Assembly: GCA_039090855.1 (NCBI GenBank)
Contig: CM076999.1
Span: 114,885,072-114,949,071 of the forward strand
Origin: Macrothele yani
Taxonomy: Eukaryota; Arthropoda; Arachnida; Araneae; Macrothelidae
DNA length: 64,000 bases
Direction: 5' to 3'
Shown: positions 11,101 to 21,273 of the stretch, piece after piece
Layout of the letters: every line of letters begins with the position of its first letter
Numbering within the stretch: position 1 is the stretch's first letter
Program-made: the position numbers and the translations under genes
The notes under the pieces: generated by a model
Database searches by the model: none
What the model was told of the DNA's origin: nothing
The model's input: only the letters and a program-made list of their open reading frames with translations

Positions 11101-12858
11101 GTGTTAAGTTTGTTTCATTAGTGTCCCTGTTTGTTTTAAGGTTTTGTTGTGATGTGTATTTCTTTTTCACAAAGAGATGGATCGTTTCGTAAAAAAGCAT
11201 ATCGTGCCCTTACAAGGGGAATCAACTTTGTAATTCGCTCGTGTTAAGTTTGTTTCATTAGTGTCCCTGTTTGTTTTTAAGGTTTTATTGTGGTGTGTAT
11301 TTCTTTTTCACAGATGGATCGTTTCGTAAAAAAGCATATCGTGCCCTTACAAAAGAAATCAACTTTGTAATTCGCACCTGTTAAGTTTGTATCAGTGTCC
11401 CTGTTTGTTTTTGTGTGCCCTTGTTGTATTTCGGTTTTATTGTGGTGTGTATTTCTTTTTCACAAAGAGATGGATCGTTTCGTAAAAAAGCATATCGTGC
11501 CCTTACAAGGGGAATCAACTTTGTAATTCGCACGTGTTAAGTTTGTTTCATTAGTGTCCCTGTTTGTTTTAAGGTTTTATTGTGGTGTGTATTTCTTTTT
11601 CACAAAGAGATGGATCGTTTCGTAAAAAAGCATATCGTGCCCTTACAAGGGGAATCAACTTTGTAATTCGCACGTGTTAAGTTTGTTTCATTAGTGTCCC
11701 TGTTTGTTTTAAGGTTTTATTGTGGTGTGTATTTCTTTTTCACAAAGAGATGGATCGTTTCGTAAAAAAGCATATCGTGCCCTTACAAGGGGAATCAACT
11801 TTGTAATTCGCACGTGTTAAGTTTGTTTCATTAGTGTCCCTGTTTGTTTTAAGGTTTTATTGTGGTGTGTATTTCTTTTTCACAAAGAGATGGATCGTTT
11901 CGTAAAAAAGCATATCGTGCCCTTACAAGGGGAATCAACTTTGTAATTCGCACGTGTTAAGTTTGTTTCATTAGTGTCCCTGTTTGTTTTAAGGTTTTGT
12001 TGTGGTGTGTATTTCTTTTTCACAAAGAGATGGATCGTTTCGTAAAAAAGCATATCGTGCCCTTACAAGGGGAATCAACTTTGTGTAATTCGCACTTGTT
12101 AAGTTTGTTTCATTAGTGTCCCTGTTTGTTTTAAGGTTTTATTGTGGTGTGTATTTCTTTTTCACAAAGAGATGGATCGTTTCGTAAACATATCGTGCCC
12201 TTACAAGGGAATGCCCTTACAGGAATCAACTTTGTAATTCGCACTTTTGTTAAGTTTGTTTCATTAGTGTCCCTGTTTGTTTTAAGGTTTTGTTGTGATG
12301 TGTATTTCTTTTTCACAAAGAGATCGATCGTTTCGTAAAAAAAAGCATATCGTGCCCTTACAAGGGAATCAACTTTGTAATTCGCACGTGTTAAGCTTGT
12401 TTCATTAGTGTCCTTGTTTGTTGTAATTGTTTTTGTGGTGTGTATTTCTTTTCACAAAGAGATGGATCGTTTCGTAAAAAAACATATCGTGCCCTTACAC
12501 GGGGAATCAACTTTGTGTTTCGCAGGTGTTAAGCTTTGTTTCATTAGTGTCCTTGTTTGTTGTAATTGTTTTGCTGTGGTGTGTATTTTTCACAAAGAGA
12601 TGTTGATCGTTTCGTAAAAAAAACATATCGTGCCCTTACAAGGGGAATCAACTTTGTAATTCGCACGTGTTAAGCTTGTTTTTTCATTAGTGTCCCTTGT
12701 TTGTTGTAAGGTTTTTTGCTGTGGTGTATTTCTTTTTCACAAAGAGATGGATCGTTTCGTAAAAAGCATATCGTGCCCTTACAAGGGGAATCAACTTTGT
12801 GTTTCGCAGGTGTTAAGCTTGTTTCATTAGTGTCCTTGTTTGTTGTAATTGTTTTGCT

Positions 12859-13644
12859 GTGGTGTGTATTTCTTTTTCACAAAGAGATGGATCGTTTCGT
12901 AAAAAAACATATCGTGCCCTTACACGGGAATCAACTTTGTGTTTCGCAGGTGTTAAGCTTGTTTCATTAGTGTCCTTGTTTGTTGTAATTGTTTTGCTGT
13001 GGTGTGTATTTCTTTTTCACAAAGAGATGGATCGTTTCGTAAAAAAACATATCGTGCCCTTACAAGGGGAATCAACTTTGTGTTTCGCAGGTGTTAAGCT
13101 TGTTTCATTAGTGTCCTTGTTTGTTGTAATTGTTTTGCTGTGGTGTGTATTTCTTTTTCACAAAGAGATGGATCGTTTCGTAAAAAAACATATCGTGCCC
13201 TTACACGGGGAATCAACTTTGTGTTTCGCAGGTGTTAAGCTTGTTTCATTAGTGTCCTTGTTTGTTGTAATTGTTTTGCTGTGGTGTGTATTTCTTTTTC
13301 ACAAAGAGATGGATCGTTTCGTAAAAAAACATATCGTGCCCTTACACGGGGAATCAACTTTGTGTTTCGCAGGTGTTAAGCTTGTTTCATTAGTGTCCTT
13401 GTTTGTTGTAATTGTTTTGCTGTGGTGTGTATTTCTTTTTCACAAAGAGATGGATCGTTTCGTAAAAAAAACATATCGTGTCTTCGTGCCCTTACACGGG
13501 GAATCAACTTTGTGTTTCGCGCAGGTGTTCATTAGTGTCCTTGTTTGTTTCATTAGTGTCCTTGTTTGTTGTAATTGTTTTGCTGTGGTGCCCTTACACG
13601 GGAATCTTCTTTTTTTCACAAAGGAGAGATGGATCGTTTCGTAA
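12859..13644 (+). repeat. type-B satellite block with fortuitous long open frames
   Basis: Because 141 bp is 47 codons and one frame of the unit has no stop, consecutive type-B units give continuous frames of 261 codons here, 311 at 16128-17063 and 319 at 17653-18612. The repeated peptide is very hydrophobic, with stretches such as LVSLVSLFVVIVLLWCVFLF. Since any tandem array of such a unit would stay open, the frame is not evidence of a gene. Confidence 0.7.
13470..13625 (+). repeat. scrambled satellite units
   Basis: The regular order breaks here. GTGCCCTTACACGGG appears twice at unusual spacing, CATTAGTGTCCTTGTTTG is duplicated at short range, and CTTCGTGCCC is inserted. Similar small disruptions occur near 11056-11420 and 12188-12245. 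They could be real rearrangements or assembly errors. Confidence 0.6.
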
Positions 13645-16600
13645 AAAAACATATCGTGCCCTTACACGGGGAATCAACTTTGTGTTTCGCAGGTGTTAAG
13701 CTTGTTTCATTAGTGTCCTTGTTTGTTGTAATTGTTTTGCTGTGGTGTGTATTTCTTTTTCACAAAGAGATGGATCGTTTCGTAAAAAAGCATATCGTGC
13801 CCTTACAAGAGGAATCAACTTTGTAATTCGCACCTGTTAAGTTTGTTATCATTAGTGTCCCTGTTTGTTTTAAGGTTTTATTGTGGTGTGTATTTCTTTT
13901 TCACAAAGAGATGGATCGTTTCGTAAAAAAGCATATCGTGCCCTTACAAGAGGAATCAACTTTGTAATTCGCACCTGTTAAGTTTGTTTCATTAGTGTCC
14001 CTGTTTGTTTTAAGGTTTTATTGTGGTGTGTATTTCTTTTTCACAAAGAGATGGATCGTTTCGTAAAAAAGCATATCGTGCCCTTACAAGGGGAATCAAC
14101 TTTGTAATTCGCACGTGTTAAGTTTGTTTCATTAGTGTCCCTGTTTGTTTTAAGGTTTTATTGTGGTGTGTATTTCTTTTTCACAAAGAGATGGATCGTT
14201 TCGTAAAAAAGCATATCGTGCCCTTACAAGGGGAATCAACTTTGTAATTCGCACGTGTTAAGTTTGTTTCATTAGTGTCCCTGTTTGTTTTAAGGTTTTA
14301 TTGTGGTGTGTATTTCTTTTTCACAAAGAGATGGATCGTTTCGTAAAAAAGCATATCGTGCCCTTACAAGGGGAACCAACTTTGTAATTCGCACGTGTTA
14401 AGTTTGTTTCATTAGTGTTCCTGTTTGTTTTAAGGTTTTGTTGTGATGTGTATTTCTTTTTCACAAAGAGATGGATCGTTTCGTAAATAAGCATATCGTG
14501 CCCTTACAAGGGGAATCAACTTTGTAATTCGCTCGTGTTAAGTTTGTTTCATTAGTGTCCCTGTTTGTTTTAAGGTTTTATTGTGGTGTGTATTTCTTTT
14601 TCACAAAGAGATGGATCGTTTCGTAAAAAAGCATATCGTGCCCTTACAAGAGGAATCAACTTTGTAATTCGCACCTGTTAAGTTTGTTTCATTAGTGTCC
14701 CTGTTTGTTTTAAGGTTTTATTGTGGTGTGTATTTCTTTTTCACAAAGAGATGGATCGTTTCGTAAAAAAGCATATCGTGCCCTTACAAGGGGAATCAAC
14801 TTTGTAATTCGCACGTGTTAAGTTTGTTTCATTAGTGTCCCTGTTTGTTTTAAGGTTTTATTGTGGTGTGTATTTCTTTTTCACAAAGAGATGGATCGTT
14901 TCGTAAAAAAGCATATCTTGCCCTTACAAGGGGAATCAACTTTGTAATTCGCACGTGTTAAGTTAGTTTCATTAGTGTCCCTGTTTGTTTTAAGGTTTTA
15001 TTGTGGTGTGTATTTCTTTTTCTCAAAGAGATGCATCGTTTCGTAAAAAGCATATCGTGCCCTTACAAGGGGAATCAACTTTGTAAATTGCACTTGTTAA
15101 GTTTGTTTCATTAGTGTCTCTGTTTGTTTTAAGGTTTTGTTGTGATGTGTATTTCTTTTTCACAAAGAGATCGATCGTTTCGTAAAAAAACATATCGTGC
15201 CCTTACAAGGGGAATCAACTTTGTAATTCGCACGTGTTAAGTTTGTTTCATTAGTGTCCCTGTTTGTTTTAAGGTTTTGTTGTGATGTGTATTTCTTTTA
15301 CACACAGAGATCGATCGTTTCGAAAAAGAAGCATATCGTGCCCTTACACGGGGAATCAACTTTGTGTTTCGCAGGTGTTAAGCTTGTTTCATTAGTGTCC
15401 TTGTTTGTTGTAATTGTTTTGCTGTGGTGTGTATTTCTTTTTCACAAAGAGATGGATCGTTTCGTAAAAAACATATCGTGCCCTTACAAGGGGAATCAAC
15501 TTTGTAATTCGCACGTGTTAAGCTTGTTTCATTAGTGTCCTTGTTTGTTGTAATTGTTTTGCTGTGGTGTGTATTTCTTTTTCACAAAGAGATGGATCGT
15601 TTCGTAAAAAAACATATCGTGCCCTTACACGGGGAATCAACTTTGTGTTTCGCAGGTGTTAAGCTTGTTTCATTAGTGTCCTTGTTTGTTGTAATTGTTT
15701 TGCTGTGGTGTGTATTTCTTTTTCACAAAGAGATGGATCGTTTCGTAAAAAAACATATCGTGCCCTTACACGGGGAATCAACTTTGTGTTTCGCAGGTGT
15801 TAAGCTTGTTTCATTAGTGTCCTTGTTTGTTGTAATTGTTTTTCTGTGGTGTGTATTTCTTTTTCACAAAGAGATGGATCGTTTCGTAAAAAAACATATC
15901 GTGCCCTTACACGGAAAATCAACTTTGTGTTTCGCTGGTGTTAAGCTTGTTTCATTAGTGTCCTTGTTTGTTGTAATTGTTTTGCTGTGGTGTGTATTTC
16001 TTTTTCACAAAGAGATATATCGTTTCGTAAAAAAACATATCGTGCCCTTACACGGGGAATCAACTTTGTGTTTCGCAGGTGTTAAGCTTGTTTCATTAGT
16101 GTCCTTGTTTGTTGTAATTGTTTTGCTGTGGTGTGTATTTCTTTTTCACAAAGAGATCGATCGTTTCGAAAAAAAAAAAAACATATCGTGCCCTTACACG
16201 GGGAATCAACTTTGTGTTTCGCAGGTGTTAAGTTTGTTTCATTAGTGTCCTTGTTTGTTGTAATTGTTTTGCTGTGGTGTGTATTTCTTTTTCACAAAGA
16301 GATGGATCGTTTCGTAAAAAAACATATCGTGCCCTTACACGGGGAATCAACTTTGTGTTTCGCAGGTGTTAAGCTTGTTTCATTAGTGTCCTTGTTTGTT
16401 GTAATTGTTTTGCTGTGGTGTGTATTTCTTTTTCACAAAGAGATGGATCGTTTCGTAAAAAAACATATCGTGCCCTTACACGGGGAATCAACTTTGTGTT
16501 TCGCAGGTGTTAAGCTTGTTTCATTAGTGTCCTTGTTTGTTGTAATTGTTTTGCTGTGGTGTGTATTTCTTTTTCACCAAGAGATGGATCGTTTCGTAAA

Positions 16601-19142
16601 AAAAGATATCGTGCCCTTACACGGGGAATCAACTTTGTGTTTCGCAGTTGTTAAGTTTGTTTCATTAGTGTCCTTGTTTGTTGTAATTGTTTTGCTGTGG
16701 TGTGTATTTCGTTTTCACAAAGAGATCGATCGTTTCGTAAAAAAACATATCGTGCCCTTACACGGGGAATCAACTTTGTGTTTCGCAGGTGTTAAGCTTG
16801 TTTCATTAGTGTCCTTGTTTGTTGTAATTGTTTTGCTGTGGCGTGTATTTCTTTTTCACAAAGAGATGGATCGTTTCGTAAAAAAAGATATCGTGCCCTT
16901 ACACGGGGAATCAACTTTGTGTTTCGCAGGTGTTAAGCTTGTTTTATTAGTGTCCTTGTTTGTTGTAATTGTTTTGCTGTGTTGTGTATTTCTTTTTCAC
17001 AAAGAGATGGATCGTTTCGTAAAAAAACATATCGTGCCCTTACAAGGGGAATCAACTTTGTAATTCGCACGTGTTAAGTTTGTTTCATTAGTGTCCCTGT
17101 TTGTTTTAAGGTTTTGTTGTGATGTGTATTTCTTTTTCACAAAGAGATCGATCGTTTCGTAGAAAAACATATCGTGCCCTTACACGGGGAATCAACTTTG
17201 TGTTTCGCAGGTGTTAAGCTTGTTTCATTAGTGTCCTTGTTTGTTGTAATTGTTTTGCTGTGGCGTGCATTTCTTTTTCACAAAGAGATGGATCGTTTCT
17301 TAAAAAAAGATATCGTGCCCTTACACGGGGAATCAACTTTGTGTTTCGCAGGTGTTAAGCTTGTTTCATTAGTGTCCTTGTTTGTTGTAATTGTTTTGCT
17401 GTGTTGTGTATTTCTTTTTCACAAAGAGATGGATCGTTTCGTAAAAAAACATATCGTGCCCTTACAAGGGGAATCAACTTTGTAATTCGCACGTGTTAAG
17501 TTTGTTTCATTAGTGTCCCTGTTTGTTTTAAGGTTTTGTTGTGATGTGTATTTCTTTTTCACAAAGAGATCGATCGTTTCGTAGAAAAACATATCGTGCC
17601 CTTACACGGGGAATCAACTTTGTGTTTCGCAGGTGTTTAGCTTGTTTCATTAGTGTCCTTGTTTGTTGTAATTGTTTTGCTGTGGTGTGTATTTCTTTTT
17701 CACAAAGAGATGGATCGTCTCGTAAAAAAACATATCGTGCCCTTACACGGGGAATCAACTTTGTGTTTCGCAGGTGTTAAGCTTGTTTCATTAGTGTCCT
17801 TGTTTGTTGTAATTGTTTTGCTGTGGTGTGTATTTCTTTTTCACCAAGAGATGGATCGTTTCGTAAAAAAAGATATCGTGCCCTTACACGGGGAATCAAC
17901 TTTGTGTTTCGCAGTTGTTAAGTTTGTTTCATTAGTGTCCTTGTTTGTTGTAATTGTTTTGCTGTGGTGTGTATTTCGTTTTCACAAAGAGATCGATCGT
18001 TTCGTAAAAAAACATATCGTGCCCTTACACGGGGAATCAACTTTGTGTTTCGCAGGTGTTAAGCTTGTTTCATTAGTGTCCTTGTTTGTTGTAATTGTTT
18101 TGCTGTGGCGTGTATTTCTTTTTCACAAAGAGATGGATCGTTTCGTAAAAAAAGATATCGTGCCCTTACACGGGGAATCAACTTTGTGTTTCGCAGGTGT
18201 TAAGCTTGTTTTATTAGTGTCCTTGTTTGTTGTAATTGTTTTGCTGTGGTGTGTATTTCGTTTTCACAAAGAGATCGATCGTTTCGTAAAAAAACATATC
18301 GTGCCCTTACACGGGGAATCAACTTTGTGTTTCGCAGGTGTTAAGCTTGTTTCATTAGTGTCCTTGTTTGTTGTAATTGTTTTGCTGTGGCGTGTATTTC
18401 TTTTTCACAAAGAGATGGATCGTTTCGTAAAAAAAGATATCGTGCCCTTACACGGGGAATCAACTTTGTGTTTCGCAGGTGTTAAGCTTGTTTTATTAGT
18501 GTCCTTGTTTGTTGTAATTGTTTTGCTGTGTTGTGTATTTCTTTTTCACAAAGAGATGGATCGTTTCGTAAAAAAACATATCGTGCCCTTACAAGGGGAA
18601 TCAACTTTGTAATTCGCACGTGTTAAGTTTGTTTCATTAGTGTCCCTGTTTGTTTTAAGGTTTTGTTGTGATGTGTATTTCTTTTTCACAAAGAGATCGA
18701 TCGTTTCGTAGAAAAACATATCGTGCCCTTACACGGGGAATCAACTTTGTGTTTCGCAGGTGTTTAGCTTGTTTCATTAGTGTCCTTGTTTGTTGTAATT
18801 GTTTTGCTGTGGTGTGTATTTCTTTTTCACAAAGAGATGGATCGTCTCGTAAAAAAACATATCGTGCCCTTACACGGGGAATCAACTTTGTGTTTCGCAG
18901 GTGTTAAGCTTGTTTCATTAGTGTCCTTGTTTGTTGTAATTGTTTTGCTGTGGTGTGTATTTCTTTTTCACAAAGAGATGGATCGTTTCGTAAAAAAAAA
19001 AAAAAACGTGCCCTTACAAGGGAATCAACTTTGTATTTCGCACGTGTTAAGTTTGTTTCATTAGTGTCCCTCTTTGTTGTAACGTTTTGTTGTGGCACAT
19101 ATTTCTGTTTCACAAAAAGATGGATCATTTTATAAAAAAGCG

Positions 19143-19150
19143 TCCATGTA
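19143..19150. repeat. hAT-1 target site duplication, left copy
   Basis: TCCATGTA here is repeated exactly at 20477-20484, directly after the element. Eight base pairs is the duplication length of hAT transposases. Confidence 0.95.
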
Positions 19151-19473
19151 CAGGGCCCGACTTACACGGAATTGGGCCCTAGGCACAACCCAAAATGAGG
19201 CCCCCTCCAGTCGACATTTACTTTACGGTGTCGAGTAGGTAGTGTGACCATTTTGGGCGACTGTATTACAATCCAGCGTAATAATTTAATAAACACAATA
19301 CATTTATAAGACTGACATTAAATTACGGTAGTACCTGGTAAAAATATTGTTTTCTCCTAGATTTTTATGCTGTCCTACTGATTTGCATCTGAAAAGGCTT
19401 GAACCTTCATCGATGAAACAGTTGTGTGTGACAAAGCCATATTATAACGAAGTAAATTTCTCCGTCATTTTTG

Positions 19474-19544
19474 GTCTACGCCGGGCGGGATTCGAACCCG
19501 AGGCCGTCCGGAACAAGTCGTTCTACCAACTGAGCTACGCAGAC
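19474..19544 (-). pseudogene. tRNA-like sequence in 3' LTR of TRIM-1
   Basis: The minus strand shows acceptor halves GTCTGCG and CGTAGAC that pair, an A box TAGCTCAGTTGG and a B box GGTTCGAATCC. Part of the anticodon-arm 3' side is missing, and a CCCG duplication lies near the T arm. This copy is more damaged than its partner at 19791. Confidence 0.7.
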
Positions 19545-19746
19545 ATTTTATTCTGATTCCTATCTGCCTTTATGTCGTGTGCGTCCTTCTGGCAGGTACG
19601 TCACATCTCCTGGTACGTTACATCATCACCCCCTTATTCATTTATTTTTTTTCTGAAGTGCTGGAGAAGAGATTCTCTTATTTTTCCTATCTCGCGAAAT
19701 AACGTCACACCAATGCGAGATTTTGAACGGCCGGGTCATCCGGATA

Positions 19747-19758
19747 GTTCGGGCGCCA
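19747..19758 (-). promoter_or_regulatory. primer-binding site of TRIM-1
   Basis: The minus strand reads TGGCGCCCGAAC, one base downstream of the 5' LTR end. It is complementary to the 3' end of animal lysine tRNA, including CCA. The match stops after 12 nt. The same 12-mer sits at the equivalent place in TRIM-2. Confidence 0.85.
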
Positions 19759-19790
19759 TTATAACGAAGTAAATTTCTCCGTCATTTTTG

Positions 19791-19862
19791 GTCTACGCCG
19801 GGATTCGAACCCGAGGCCGCTTATTCCGGAACAAGTCGCTCTACCAACTGAGCTACGCAGAC
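19791..19862 (-). pseudogene. tRNA-like cloverleaf in 5' LTR of TRIM-1
   Basis: This 72-nt segment has canonical tRNA spacing: 7-bp acceptor stem GTCTGCG/CGTAGAC with one G-T pair, D stem GCTC/GAGC, and T arm with loop TTCGAAT. The A box TAGCTCAGTTGG and B box GGTTCGAATCC fit the consensus exactly. The anticodon arm is atypical: it pairs best as CTTGT/ATAAG with a six-base loop around CCGG, so a decoding tRNA is unlikely. It occupies LTR positions 79-150. Confidence 0.8.
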
Positions 19863-20484
19863 ATTTTATTCTGATTCCTATCTGCCTTTATGTCGTGTGC
19901 GTCCTTCTGGCAGGTACGTCACATCTCCTGGTACGTTACAATATGACAGGTAAAATTCAATTGGACATTGTATTTTTTGTCAGGTGTGTCTTAACTATAC
20001 TATTACCATATTAACCAGGGATGTATTTAAGACAGAGGTTTGGGGGATTCAAACCCTGCCCGAATTAAGTCCAAAGATTTTTCAAATATAACTTTTGGGA
20101 GCTGAAATGTCAAAATGTTTAAAAATTGCTTCAGAACCAATCAGTATTTGAAATTGAAGTATATAGTTGATCTTAGTAAGCCATAATTACAAACATACAC
20201 ATACTGCTAGTTCTTATTACACAACACGACAATTTTTTGCTTAATCTCACACAAAACCCTCCCCAAATTATCTGGAAAATGTTACTGATATTAACTAGAA
20301 ATAACACATATTATATTGCCAGTACTTGCTTGCGTTTTGCCAGCGATTTATATATAGTTACTCCACATCACATCTACCCAAGTATAAATATTTTGAAAAA
20401 GGGAAAGTTTTTTTTTTTTTAACCAAGATTTTGGGGGCCCTTTCAATTTGCGCTCCTAGGCGTAAATCAGGCCCTGTCCATGTA

Positions 20485-21273
20485 TGACATGCAATAATAC
20501 TAATTACTACCGATGTTGGCAGGTATGATAATGTAATGTCCCATCGGTGTAGATGCATGGAATTGTTGGAAGCAGTGGGTGGAGGTATACAATGTGCTGA
20601 TATGCCTAATCTCCGTGACCTTTCCTAGTGCGTCGTAGGGATGAAGAGCTAATTAGTCATTTGCGTGCTGTCGCAGAAAATTCGTTCCAACGTTTAACCT
20701 TGAAGTGAATTTTTCGAAAGCATTTTTCTATTGTTACGTTTACTATCTAATACGCATTCGTTCTGTACTGGTTTGTTTTATTTCTGCAATTTTGAAAGTG
20801 TTTTGTTGGACAGGATACGACTAATCGGTCACGCAATTCGATCCATATCGGCCCCTGTGTGTTTGTTTAACTGTTTATTATGTTAATATATGCACTGCCG
20901 CTCCTGACTGCTCAAGTTTGGACAAAAATTACCATCTTGCGAAAAAAGTGAACAAATTCAAATTTAGAATGTCGGACTCATGTGAATATCACCTGCATGA
21001 CCAACTCTAAATCTGCCGTTCCTCCATCGATTACCTGTGCTTTCCACGTATAAAATCGACCACCGTTACTGTTTCTGTTTGCCCATCTGAAACAGTTAAG
21101 GTTTTCGTGCCCGACTCACTAGGTACAAATTAAATCAATTCTTTTGGTTTTGTGTTAGTTAACAGGAAGTCACTTACTTGTTTTTGTCTTAACAGCTTCT
21201 TGTAGCATGTGTTTCTTCTTCTTTTCCCTCTGTTTCTCTGCACCACCTTTCCTTTTGCGGTTTTTCATTTTTT
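20485..21273. other. no gene seen
   Basis: Unique-looking AT-rich sequence between hAT-1 and R2. No open frame with a recognisable domain and no repeat structure was found. Confidence 0.4.

Larger units (their letters stand above)
8189..19142 (+). repeat. large 140/141-bp satellite array, about 78 units
   Basis: Two related unit types alternate in blocks. Type A is 140 bp, with TTTGTAATTCGCACGTG and TGTTTTAAGGTTTTATTG. Type B is 141 bp, with TGTGTTTCGCAGGTG and TTGTAATTGTTTTGCTGTGG. Both share CACAAAGAGATGGATCG and CATATCGTGCCCTTACA. Type A dominates 8189-12400 and 13790-15290; type B dominates 12400-13790 and 15290-19000, with mixed units among them. Larger duplications are overlaid on the unit repeat. 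No coding function is supported. Confidence 0.95.
19443..19940 (-). mobile_element. TRIM-1: miniature LTR retroelement with a tRNA-like cloverleaf in each LTR
   Basis: Read on the minus strand, two direct repeats of 181 bp (19760-19940) and 180 bp (19443-19622) begin TGTAACG and end CGTTATA. They flank a 137-bp interior with no coding capacity. The interior starts one base after the 5' LTR with TGGCGCCCGAAC (19747-19758), which matches the first 12 nt of the primer-binding site used by lysine-tRNA-primed retroelements. It ends in a purine tract AATAAGGGGGTGATGA before the 3' LTR. Both flanks carry ATAT, a 4-bp target duplication. These are the hallmarks of terminal-repeat retrotransposons in miniature. 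Each LTR also holds a tRNA-like sequence in sense orientation. No TTTT occurs on the sense strand anywhere in the element. Movement would need proteins from another element. Confidence 0.88.
19151..20476. mobile_element. non-autonomous hAT element (hAT-1) carrying TRIM-1
   Basis: The termini are CAGGGCCCGACTTACAC and, on the other strand, CAGGGCCTGATTTACGC, an imperfect inverted repeat of about 17 bp with the CAGGG start common in hAT elements. It is flanked by the 8-bp duplication TCCATGTA. No transposase is present. A 498-bp miniature LTR element is inserted at 19443-19940, so hAT-1 itself was about 0.8 kb. Confidence 0.93.

Noticed and set aside
16128..18612. Long open frames of 311-319 codons made of a hydrophobic 47-residue repeat, which could suggest a membrane protein family
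   Set aside because: The unit is 141 bp with one stop-free frame, so any tandem array stays open. Units also switch to the 140-bp type and to TAA-containing variants. No start, promoter or selective signal is seen.
8189..19142. CRISPR array
   Set aside because: Units are 140/141 bp without distinct spacers, and the setting is eukaryotic with no cas genes.
19474..19862. Functional tRNA genes
   Set aside because: The cloverleafs lie inside LTRs, have an atypical anticodon arm, occur in both LTRs of each copy, and the element as a whole has target duplications.
19443..19940. Dimeric tRNA-derived SINE as explanation for the TRIM-like element
   Set aside because: It has no poly-A or simple-repeat tail and short 4-bp duplications, while the two repeats begin TG, are full-length direct repeats and are separated by a PBS and a polypurine tract. 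A SINE origin of the LTR remains possible at an earlier stage.
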